Shown here: positions 11,979-22,967 of the stretch, one piece after another
How the letters are laid out: every line of letters starts with the position of its first letter
Position numbering within the stretch: position 1 is the stretch's first letter
Source: Mactromeris polynyma
Taxonomy: Eukaryota; Mollusca; Bivalvia; Venerida; Mactridae
Length of the DNA stretch: 64,000 nt
Assembly: GCA_032209605.1 (NCBI GenBank)
Contig: JASFXZ010000010.1
Location: 9,507,385 to 9,571,384, forward strand
Direction of reading: 5' to 3'
Notes under the pieces: model-generated
Seen by the model: the letters and a program-made list of their open reading frames with translations, nothing else
Databases searched by the model: none
What the model was told of the DNA's origin: nothing
Translations under genes and position numbers: made by a program

Positions 11979-12708
11979 ATCAATGGAGAGGCTTCATTCT
12001 GAGATTGATCTCCAAACTCAGTCTCATAATCTTGAATCTTGTACATAAGCTCACTCAATTCCTGCAAATAAGGCTTGTAATGCCAATCAGTAATGTCATC
12101 TAATCTGGGATAAAATGTAAGAATAATAATTCTACAGTGACAGTGAAGTTCTTGGAATCAACTTCAAACATATCTAATCTTGAATTCAGCAATGTGGTAA
12201 TTTCTGGGCTCAATCTCTCAAAACATCTTAAATAGAAAGCACAGCTCAATATGATATTTTACTCAAATCCGAGCCTGAGTTTGAGACAATCGCATTTTGG
12301 ATCTTTAAAAAAAATTCTGAGAAAAAACTCATCACATCTTTTTTGTTTTGTAATATTAATTTTGAGTCTGGTCTCTCAGTTTGAGATCTTTGCAGACATC
12401 AGGGCCTGGTATCCAAAAATTACAACCATTTCGTTTTCCTTATATTTAAACGGATAAATTTTTTGCCTGAATATTTCTTGTTACTCACTCAACACTTTTG
12501 TCATCTTTTATCAAAATATATTGTGTTACAATAATGTAGGAACAAAATTAAAATTTACGATGTTAAAGACTAAGTCCGAGATTCAGGTAGAATCAAAGTA
12601 ATTTGAGACCTAACAAAACCACTATTGCATTGACTAAAGCTCACTAAAATATGTACCAAAACACTACGAGTACAAAAAAATAACCAACAGTTATAAAACT
12701 TTGACCAT

Positions 12709-12810
12709 TTTGAGACCAGTCTTGGAATGCAGCCTTGCCATTGGTTAATTTTGAGATTAAAGTCTGACACAACCAATCAGATGATTTTTGAGACTGATTT
12801 CAAAACTTAG
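12709..12810. repeat. GAGACCAGTCT foldback repeat, good copy
   Basis: TTGAGACCAGTCTTGGAATGC at the left, CCATTGGTTAATTTTGAG in the middle, and CAACCAATCAG..TTTTGAGACTGATTTCAAAAC at the right. It can fold on itself. Confidence 0.7.
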
Positions 12811-14000
12811 TAGTATAACCTCATATTCTAGGAAGCAAGATGAAAGAGCAAGCAATGTAATAACTGTCAGATACAAACATCAGCATACAATGGCTTCAAA
12901 TACACGATTTGAAAATAAGGTGACTTTGAAGTCGCTGATTATTGGTGATATAAATACAACAAGACAGGACAATATATATATATATCTACCACGTCATGGC
13001 AATGAAGCAGAATACAATGATAAATAATATACTGTACTACTGTATAAGTGATAAAGTTTGCGAGGTGAAAAAAATTGACGAATTTCACGAATGCACAAAC
13101 TTCGAAAATATTTTCCCCAGCGTAAATTTCCACTTCCACTCGGATTTACACGTAAACAATACGTACATCAATTATTAGATATAATAGTAATGTTTACGAT
13201 GTGTAGATATTATGAACACAGTGATTTTGACGATTTAAAAAAATTCCATACACGAAACGTCTGGAATCAGCAATACGCAAACTTTTCGACACGCAATATT
13301 ATTCACTTATACAGTTATACACGATAAATGAATCAAGTACATCACATAGCCTTAAAGGATAACATATGGCCTAATGCATAAGTGTAAAGGGGTTTAAAAA
13401 ATTTGTATTGATAAAATAGTGACCAGAATTTCAACATAGCTCACCTGAGAAATACTGACGTAATGATTTTGTGAGTTACATTTAAGGAAACCGCAGATAG
13501 GAATGTTTTTTGAAGTACACTAATATTTAAGTAAATATTGTAAATAGGCAACCATTGATAATTTGTACACAATCATCTCTGTCTTCTTAAGTTTCTCATA
13601 GTCATTCTGTTTTAGCTATTTCAGCGGAGGGTCACAAGATTATTGTTTGTGCCACATTTATTTATATACCTAATACTGGTTTCAGAGAATATTTTTTCCG
13701 TTCCCTGTTGCCATAGAAACCAGTTCTGTATATATCCAATTCATTTTAGTAATTTAGTAGGAGACCATACAAGGTAAATTCATGTAAAGCTTGATGCAAT
13801 CTTGCTATGAGGTTTTTATGGAAACATAGCTTATATCGGTTGTCGACGGTCGACAAGGACGAAAGACGAACACTGATCACAACAGCACACCAATAATCAC
13901 TTGGTGCTACGGCGAGTTTAAAAGCATAGAAAATAAACCAGATAAAGCACAACCCCTACGGCCTATCACATATGCCTTGACCTACATATCCAATAAATGA

Positions 14001-17000
14001 CTAGGACCATGTTGATTTTTGTTGACTAGAATACTCTATTTGTAAATCTTTCAAATTTAATTCTAACATATTGACTTCATCCCATTTCTGTGCTTGTTTT
14101 GCTTGTGCTATGTATCCTCTTATTATATCCATTTGCTGTAACATAGGATCATCACTGGCGCTAGTGACATTTTGTTCAGCTGGTTTCCAGCCCACACTTT
14201 TATTTCTAGTATGTTTCTGAGTTACAGACTGGGAACCAGTATCGTCCTTACTCGAAGTTGCGTGTTTATCGGCTTTTTTCTTCTCCTCCTCTTGAGCTTG
14301 AAGAGTCGCCTGACGTTCTAGCGCTATCACCTTCTGTATTTCAGCAGTACGCATTTTCTGTAATTTATCATATTGTTCTTCGGTAGGCAAGTTTTGAAGT
14401 CCCATCATGTTCTCTTGCATGAAATTAGAGGCATACACTCTCACAGACTTCTGCAGTAACGCTTGTTTAGCGGACGGTCCTTCTTCTTTATTATACCCAA
14501 GTAATGAAATTCTTTTGCTGAAACAAATGTGAAGATTTTTTTTTTAAATTTTATCTGATTCTAACAGGATATATTTTTTTAATTTAATCTGATTCTAACA
14601 GGATATATTTTTTTAATTTAATCTGATTCTAACAGGATATATTTTTTTAATTTAATCTGATTCTAACAGGATATATTGCTGTATATGTACAAAGCAGAAA
14701 ATCAGATCTAAATACAGTCAGACCTCGTTTATTCAACAACCTTCTATTCGAATACTTGTTACTATCCGATATAAATATCAGGTCCCGATGTATCTTCTTA
14801 GGCATAACGATTGAAGTGAGCTTTTCGAAACCATGTATCATTTGAAATAAACTTTTGAACATGATGAATTCAAAAGAACGAGGTGCGACTGTCCAAATCG
14901 TGACCATTTTGTACTCAGGTAGAAAATTAAAATAAAATGTCATAAATAATTTGTTCTAATTAATGTATTGATTGACAATTCAATTATAAGAGGCATAGCT
15001 TCTTTACTACTTCAGTTCATGCAATTTTCTGTAGCAATTTTCCAAGTGCTTGGAAAGAACATGCTTAAATTGGTAAGACGAAACTCTAACCTATGAAATG
15101 AATACAGTTAAACCTCAATAATAAGACCACCATTGGGACCCTTGAAAACTGGTCTTATTATTGAGGTGGTCTTAATATTGAGGTTGAATAAAGAGCAAAA
15201 CGGTGAAAAGAACTTGAAAATTGTGTTCTTAATTTTGAGGTGATCTTATTATTAAGGTGGTCTTAAAGTGAGGTTTTGCTGTAAAGGTAGAAATATTTCA
15301 CATGAAATTTAACAAGAATGTCACCAGTAAATGACAGGTGCTTCTGAAGGGCCAAGTGACCTTGTCTGTGACCGTTACAGTAATGACCTGATTCCTATGG
15401 GACACGCCTTGTCATGTTTAAATTTTGTATATTCACTGGAATCCTTGCTAAGTATAAGAAGTTATTATTCTATAGTTGTAAAACACGTTTCTAATAGATA
15501 GACAGATATATGGATAGATAAATATACAGACAGACAGAAAGGCAATGCCTTTATTATTTGCCTCCCTTGGCAGGTATAAAAATTGTTACCTTATTTGATC
15601 GATGAGTTCATATTTCTTAACTAACTCCCCTCGTTTGCGTTGCGCTTCTCGTAAACTGTATGTTGACTCACCAGAACTGAAATCAAAATATCAGATATCA
15701 TAATTTATATTTCCGACTTTAAGGACCAGTCTGAAAGCTCTAGTCCATGATTGGTTGGTTCTGAGTTCAGTTTGAAATTGACAAATGGCAATGTTGCATT
15801 TTGAGACTGATCTTCAAACTCATTTTCTCACATTAGGCATATATACTGAGTCTATTAACTAACAAGCTCATGTGAAAGTGATTGTAAAATTCTGTGTTAG
15901 TTTATAAATACGACTTTCAAGACCAGTCTCATAGCTCAGCCCTTGATTGGTTGGGTCCGAGTTCAGTTTGAAATTGACCAATGGCAAAGCTGCATTTCCA
16001 GACTGATCTCCAAACTCAATTTAAAATCAGTTAAAAGCTCTGATACAACAAGCACTTTGAATACTATTCTCTGCCTAATATACAATATGAACACAATCAA
16101 TCTAGGTTAGCAACAAATATGAGGCACATTATTTTCTTACGTGACATTTAGTACAAAAAAACTATTTAATACTTATACAATGTTAACATAGAATTGAACA
16201 AGACATCAGAGGTAGTTTCAAATCAATCAAGACCAGCATACATAATACACACATGTATGATCACCATTCAGTCGAAAGGAAAGACTCTCGTTTAAACCAT
16301 TACATATACATACCACAATGATTCCACCATTGGTAAGTAATTTTCTAACAGCTTCTCACATTCTTCAATAAAAAACCTCATTTTCTGTAACAAATAAATC
16401 ATAAATACTCATTAAAATATATTCTAACAAAATATGCAAAATGAAAAAATACAAGCATGAACAGTTTCCACAATTTCATTGAGAGTAATAATAAAGTATA
16501 CTTATCAGATATTAAATGAATCTTCTGGTATACACTGTGTAAGGAAATATCAGAAAATTGCCGGATATAGCAGGTCTTTGAAACTTTACAAATGCGCATC
16601 AATGTCAACTGCGAAAACGCCAACAGAAACAGTCAATATTCTGTAAGGTGCCGAAAATCAAAATACATAGCCAGTTGGAATACTCGTTACAATGCATGGC
16701 ATTTCATACTAAAAAGGCACTCTCAGAGTGATGCTAAATTATCCCTAGCATTTCATACTAAAAAGGCACTCTCAGAGTGATGCTAAATGAGCACTTGTCA
16801 TGAATATACATATCATGAATCCTACAAATTCAAAAAAAAAATATATAGTGACCCTGACATGCACAGTATATACTGTAATAGTAAGAACACCTCAACAATG
16901 AGACCAGTTTTCAAGGGTCCCAAGGGTGGTCTTATCACCTGTATAAAGTACAAAAACTCAGTAGGGAACAGTTGTAAGGATGGTTATAAAGGAACTAGTG

Positions 17001-20000
17001 GGGACAAGAAGTATTAGACAAGCAAAGTACACAGAGTCTTACCTCATACAGTAACACTATAGTTGCTTTAGTATTTCTTTGTTCCACCAGTAAATCTCGT
17101 CTTTCTAGGAGTTTTCTACAATCGTCACAAGATCGTATATGAGGATCGCCTTCTGTACTAAACAACGAATTAAGGCTCGAGTTACTGCCAGCTCTCTTCA
17201 AGAAGCCAACATCTTTTTCTCCATCAAAGTTATATGATGGGTTTGTAAGCTTCTCTGTAAATATAACACATTGTTTTTCATTTCATAGATTTCTTTTAAT
17301 CATTTTGTACCAAATAAGTTCATAAAATCAAAATTGTGTTCCTTATAAAAAATTTACACACATGTATAACAAACCAATCGCAACACTTTGGCATTAAGTG
17401 TAATGGTGTAAACGTTTACTTACACAGTCGAACATTTCAAATAACTATTTTCAAAGAAATATCACAAACTAAAATACTAAAAATTCTGAAGAAGATACAA
17501 TTAACATTTCACTTTCAACAGCTGTTTCCATTAAAAGGCCTTAATGAAAAAAAACAGACGAACCTTGTTAATTTGACAACCTTCAATCCGAATACTTGGT
17601 ATTTTCCGAAATACATATCAAGTCCCAATGTATCTTCTTAAGCAAGTTTAATTGAAAATTACGATTTGAAATCATGTTTTATTCAAAAGTACAATTTCAG
17701 ACCTGATGAAATTGAATAAGAATGAATGAGGTCTGTCTGCTTGACCATTAAAATACCCCAGTATAACATAAAAAATATGTAAATCAGAATGATACATGTT
17801 TTTTTGAGTACATGTATGAATGAAACAAATTACCAATAAGGATGTACTAAATAAATGGATTTGAGAGGATTATAATATTACCAAAGGATAATTCAGTGTT
17901 CTGAGAAATTAACCATGTATGAACATACATATATACAAGGCAAAAGATATGGATCGGGTTGTTTCAATTCTCATATATACATGTATAACAACAGGATAGT
18001 GCTCCCTGACCAAAACAGGAGGTGAAGGGGAGGACAGGATATCTTATATTGGGAGAATACAGCAATTTTTTGCAGTTTTGGGAATGTGTTCGGTTGAATT
18101 GGGAAAAATTGGGAATTTTCATCAACAGCTGCTTTTGTACAATTTTCTTTCACTGTTTTACTTGTTAATATCACAAGTCTGTATTCAATCAAAATTTGAT
18201 TGGAACTGAATTTTGGTAGCGGTTCGGCAATATGTTACCCAAAAAATTATTTTACGTTGAACTTATTCTTGGTCATTTTGGGAATTATTTTGTTGGAAAT
18301 TGGGAAAAATGGTCCCTTATTTAAATTGGAAATGGGTCCGTTTACTGGTATAAAACATAGAAGGAAAAAAATTGCTGGAATGGGTGAGTCCCATGGAGGT
18401 ACTTGTTACATGTGTAGTAATGACATCAAAGTTCAAATTTACAAATAAAAAATTCTAGAGGAATGTCTAAACCAGAAACAATCAATTGAACCTACTTCAA
18501 CCCTAACCTTCATGTTAAACTCTAATTCTTATTCAATGTTATATTATTAAATCATATATCAGTCAAATAAATGGTTTCAGTAAGACAGAAAAAAGCACAA
18601 ACTTCTAAATACACCACATTCCAGACAAGATACGGACTTATTGTTATGCAGTAAGAACTGAGGAAACGGGAGTGAATATTTGGATCAATTACGTTGCAAT
18701 ATTTGAGAATACATTTTGTAAAAATAGTTAAACCGTACCACCGGCAGACGCTGTAAATACAATAAGGCAAATGTCTAGACATGCATTTAAAATGCTCACA
18801 ATTAGAAAGAGGACAACAATTTGTTAAGGCAAAATATTATGTTAGAAAATATAAATAAACTTCTGGTATCAATTGATGCCAACTGATGCCATTTAAGTTT
18901 TAATCTAACACTAAAAACATCTCTTTAAATCTCAAAAAATCACAAATAAAACATACCATTAATCTCAACAGATCTGATTACAATTAATATTCAAATCCAA
19001 AATGATAAAATTTTTATTTCAAAGATGAGTTTTATTTTTATTTTTTTTATAATTCTGAAGATCTAATTTGAATACTCTCTGATGCAACCTGTCAACATAT
19101 CAATAACACAAAATGAACCTTACTTGCATAGGCATGGGTGAGGAAATGTGAACACCTGTCACACATGATACCACCACACAGTCGACAATGATGTCTCCGA
19201 CGTGTCAAATTAAATGAACGTCCACAGTATCGACAACTTTTTGCTTCGCTGTCTGGCATCCACATTACTACTGATTTCTCAAAGGCTACAAAGTAAAAAG
19301 TGGATTGTGCTAGACAAAATACAATTAAGAACCGATATTTCAGGGCTCTAGAAATCCACTAGCCCGATGTCCTGGACAAGTCTAATTGCTGATTTGGTCT
19401 ACCAACAGTTGAGTTGAAGTAAGTTCAGGACAAGGCTGTTTATTTGGACAGGTTCCAGACATGGATTTTTGTAGCATTTTGGATATAAAAACCCTGCTAG
19501 TGTAGTATCACTTGAATAAACACTGTTAAATTCTTTTGCCTATTCCTATGAACAAATATTGATATATCGTCGATATACTGAACTTGAAGTTGAAATTTCA
19601 AAACAGACTTGACCCGTCAATGACAAATCATAATGAATTCTAAAGATTCTAGAAACTTACCCTTCCTTTTGCCAGAATCAGTTGGTGCATCGTGACTTAT
19701 CAGTTTATCAAGACGAATTAAAAGTTTGTTTGTTTCTACGACGTATTTGTCCACTCTCGAATCCCGTACACCACGAAATCTGTCTGTCCAACTGTGGGTT
19801 ACACCTGAAATTATTCCATATGCAATCTGACTCTAACACAAACACTGTTGTTTTAGCAATCAATCATTGTTTTTTCATAAAAGAGTTCCAACTAAACAAT
19901 ACACAATTATGTCTCCAGATGACACTATGATTGTATGGTTATTAATTATTTATTTATTCTTTTATTATTCATAATACATTATAAAAACTAGAACACAATA

Positions 20001-21643
20001 TCACTTTAAATAATATACATATACATTGTATATCTATACTGGGCATACTAAAAGCAGAAATAAATATAAAAAGTGAACACACTTTTAAAGACAATGATAA
20101 TAGTGGTTGTTTAAACAGAGTACTAAATATAAAGCTTAATCTTATTTCCAATGTTGTTTTTTTCACCACTGGTTTATCAAATATTTGTCAGTTTCACACA
20201 CTCTGTTAACTTCGCGCATATACACAGACTAGACAAGATGTGAGTATGAACTAATCCACCAACATTAGAGAGTTATATAAGATTTCAAGTTCAAGGCACG
20301 GCACAACTGGGTGGAGCGAGAGCTTGTGCAATATCAACCCATCATATTATTAAGTCAACTTATATAGATATTACAAAGACTTAATATGTAATTGCCAACG
20401 TGTTGAAATCTTGCACTTTACATTTTAACAATTCTCTTATAATACCAGAGAATATTAGTACAAACCTGTATCTTGAGGCTGCCAGTAATCAACATCATAC
20501 AAACTTGTAGCTTGAGAAATGTTTATGCTGCTTCCTCTTTGTGTATCTTGTACATAGACCTCTTCTTTATCTCCGAGAAACTTCTTCTTAGCACGATCAA
20601 ACAAGCCTGAAACATATACAATTGATCTATTGTTTCACTAACTGACATTATCCAGACTAACGCTAGAAGGCAGTCCAATAGCCAAGGATAACTCACCCTA
20701 ACCTGGCAACTAAAATTGTCTCAAAAATAGCCAATTTTAATATGAAATTGCATAGATTTATCAAATTGAATACTTATTTGTCGTCGCTACCAATTTATTA
20801 AAAACTAGCCTAGAAAATGTGTGTAAGGAAGTATCAGAATCATTTGTTGAGGTCCATTTTGCTGAAACAAGCATGAAGTATGATAAAGAGTCCAAATCAG
20901 TAGGGAACTTAAGGTAAAATTTTACAGAGAATTAAAATTCATAACAGACAATAATTTCGATGTTACGAAACAATTACATTTTCAAATTTCAATTCTAATA
21001 GATATTCGATAAATTAAAGCGATGAAAGGACTGTATCTAGGCAAGCATGTTACTACATATAAGTGTGGCAGTCTCTGAGATTTTTGGCCCAAATGCACTA
21101 AGCCTCGTTTCTGAGAAACATGCAATAAAGATGACGTCATGTTTTTACATTAATTGCAAAAGCTAGTTGAAACATTTCAGTAAAAGATTTATGATTCAGC
21201 GGGGAGCAGAAGCAAAACAATTATCGGTACACATTGAGACATCCCCTTTTCTTAAGGAAATTTTTCTAGATCTAGTCTAGATGACTATATTAAAAGTGCT
21301 GTCATTCCCTAAAAAATGTTGTTTTGCAATAATTTTTGTTTTGTAGTGACCTACAAATATCCCTGCATTCAGACATGTTAACAACCCAATTTGGCCCAGA
21401 TATGTCATTTGGTCCAAAATTCTCAGAGAATGACACAAATAAGACATATGAGTACAAGTTGTACATGTCATGTTCTTCTCCTTATACCTCTCAGTTGATT
21501 TAGAGTGGCTTTATCCTCATTACTGTGAGCTTCTTCAAAATGTGCCTGTAGCTGACTGACCGTCCCAAGATCTTTCATACACATTGGGCAGAGGAATCCC
21601 TCCCGAATTTCAGCGCTCTGACCGGACATAGTTATTTCTATAT
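14001..21643 (-). CDS. RBSN: Rabenosyn-5, FYVE-finger Rab4/Rab5 effector
   Basis: Early-endosome tethering and recycling factor; the FYVE finger binds PI3P (family knowledge). Coding exons on the minus strand: 21629-21488, 20606-20466, 19804-19661, 19285-19124, 17254-17043, 16384-16314, 15676-15590 and 14517-14001, giving 491 aa with matching phases and GT-AG ends. The start is the ATG at 21629, just before a C2H2 finger (C14, C17, H30, H35). The FYVE finger follows: WMPD at 151-154, zinc ligands C160, C163, C176, C179, C184, C187, then C239 and C242, with the RRRHHCRLCG signature at 171-180. The C-terminal part is a coiled coil ending in a helical segment (QQMDIIRGYIAQAKQAQKWD) like the Rab-binding helix of the human protein. 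The protein is much shorter than human (784 aa), and I see no NPF motif in these exons. A splice acceptor at 21644 implies an upstream non-coding exon. Confidence 0.93.
14537..14677. repeat. Tandem array, 34-bp unit, ~4 copies
   Basis: Four copies of TTTTTTTAATTTAATCTGATTC plus TAACAGGATATA, lying 20 bp from the acceptor of the last RBSN exon on the intron side. Confidence 0.9.
14715..14891. mobile_element. MITE family C, copy in RBSN intron
   Basis: CAGTCAGACCTCGTTTATTC at the left and GAACGAGGTGCGACTG at the right; internal TTCTATTCGAATACTTG is shared with the other copies. Confidence 0.8.
15105..15281. mobile_element. MITE family A, copy 4 (RBSN intron)
   Basis: 177 bp, TA-flanked: CAGTTAAACCTCAATAATAA at the left and AGTGAGGTTTTGCTG at the right, with strong internal foldback (GGTCTTATTATTGAGGTGG). 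Confidence 0.85.
15718..16025. repeat. Two neighbouring GAGACCAGTCT foldback repeats
   Basis: Copies at about 15718-15830 and 15905-16025, each with GACCAGTCT..GATTGGTTGG..GAGTTCAGTTTGAAATTGAC..TGCATTT..GACTGATCT. They are more like each other than the other copies, which suggests a local duplication. They lie in an RBSN intron. Confidence 0.65.
16699..16788. repeat. 50-bp direct duplication
   Basis: A 40-bp block (CATTTCATACTAAAAAGGCA..CTCTCAGAGTGATGCTAAAT) occurs at 16699-16738 and again at 16749-16788. Each copy contains the small palindrome CACTCTCAGAGTG. Confidence 0.9.
16871..16935. mobile_element. MITE family A fragment
   Basis: AACACCTCAACAATGAGACC and TTTTCAAGGGTCCCAAGGGT, then GGTCTTAT, match the family interior. 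Both ends are eroded. Confidence 0.6.
17555..17739. mobile_element. MITE family C, copy in RBSN intron
   Basis: CAGACGAACCTTGTTAATTT at the left and AATGAATGAGGTCTGTCTG at the right; interior CAATCCGAATACTTGG. Confidence 0.75.
19341..19496. mobile_element. hAT-like MITE (CAGGGCTCTAGAAATCC), shortened copy
   Basis: Starts CAGGGCTCTAGAAATCCACT and ends AAAACCCTG; half the usual length (156 against about 300 bp), probably an internal deletion. Confidence 0.7.
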
Positions 21644-22967
21644 CTAAAAAGGAAAAAAAAAAGAAACAACATAATTAATTAGCAAATAACGGGTGTTTAT
21701 TGAAAGATACAAAATGAAGTCTACACTGGTTGTGCTGGAATATAGTGTTGTACAAAATAAAGAAAATTCATTGGCATTACTATACTAGACATTTACATTT
21801 AGTCAAGAAATAACAGAGTAATAAGACTTTGAGAAAGGTTGTCAAAACAAACTAGCTATTATCACCCATATCGTCAAACGCATCAATTATGGCATTTTCC
21901 AATTTCTGCTACTTTGTTCATCAAGTTACTTTAATATTCTCTCCCCCCCCCCCCCTAGTACAGTGGTGTTATGGAACAACCAGGTCCATCCTTTCACAAC
22001 AGTGACTAACCCAAATCACTGTGGGTGTTTCAACCAATCTTTGTGCTGCACCCCCATCCCTTGAAGTTGAACCACCTGTGAAATGTTTTTATCTGTTTTT
22101 ACTTCAAATTTCAACTCTTGTTTAATGCTATCATCTTTTTATCCTCTCTACCAACACACTATACAGTTTTCTATCACCTTATTATCTTTTTTGCACTAAT
22201 GTGCACCTGTCATATAATACCACAAGGGGAACATAAATAGAATATAGATAATTATAATGCCTGATCAGGATGGGTAAAAATGAAATATATGCCAGTTGCA
22301 CGTGTATTCTTGTATAACCCATATCGTCTAGTTTTGTTGCCATTAGGGCAAAGCTTACTTTTGCGCAATTTGGCAACTACTGTAGAAATAATGAGTTCAG
22401 ACCATTTCACCTGTGCACAGAGTGACAGACAACGCCTGTCATTCATTTATTGCTATGACTATAAGCCAAGATTACGAGAGTGGTTTGAACTAGACAGGTA
22501 GTTACTTTCATCAATATTAAGCATATAAATGTTGGCAAAAGAAATAATCTCACATCTGTAAAAGAACAGTTGCGTCCTGACGTCTCTAAACACATCGTGC
22601 CATAGTTGAAATTAGCAGGAATCGAGAGGAGTTTTCACCGGAAATGTCAAATTTCATGCCGCTTAGGTAAATGAAATAAAAAACGTTTGCAAGATTTACG
22701 TTCAGAATTTATAGTTGACTTGTCAACGAAAATATAATTAAAAGAAACACTAAATATTTTCCCAGCAAAATCTAAAGCAGCAAAGATGGCACATTCGATA
22801 AAATTATTTCTTAAGTTTTTTCCGAACATATCGGAAAGTTGCGGTTTGAAACGGGATATAGTCTAACTAAAATTCATCCTAGCGTTACCTCCCTTTTAAT
22901 TGTTGTCAAACCGTAACCGTCAGAAAGAAATGAAGACTAAATAATTATTAAAACCTAGCATCTAAAT
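21644..22967. promoter_or_regulatory. Divergent 5' region between RBSN and the RNase H gene
   Basis: 1.3 kb separates the two start codons. It must hold both promoters and at least one non-coding RBSN exon. A possible minus-strand donor (GGGAG/GTAACG) lies at 22889, which would put both transcription starts within about 100 bp of each other; this is inference. No clear TATA box. It also holds a 13-bp C run (21943-21955) and two overlapping open frames near 22250-22500 with no recognisable product. Confidence 0.5.

Larger units (their letters stand above)
7441..14000. other. Spacer between convergent GPKOW and RBSN, repeats only
   Basis: No supportable gene. It holds a family C MITE, a CTCTAGAAATCC-type foldback element (8501-8800), a GGGCCATAACT repeat (9241-9935), a long-TIR MITE (10314-10636), a family A MITE (10820-10951), two tandem arrays (11091-11613, 11742-11978) and foldback repeats. 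The open frames at 12996-13327 lie in AT-rich DNA with many GCGAAAATT/AATTTC-like blocks and match no protein I know. Confidence 0.7.

Noticed and set aside
12996..13327. Overlapping plus-strand open frames of 60-78 codons
   Set aside because: They overlap each other in two frames in AT-rich, repeat-like DNA and match nothing recognisable.
18000..18400. Possible gene from the plus-strand open frame at 18200-18448 and GGGAAAAATTGGGAATTTT motifs
   Set aside because: The TTGGGAAAAATTGGGAA blocks look like a degenerate dispersed repeat within an RBSN intron; no splice structure or domain.
22182..22501. Overlapping open frames on both strands near 22.2-22.5 kb
   Set aside because: Mutually overlapping, short and without recognisable similarity; more likely the RBSN 5' region.
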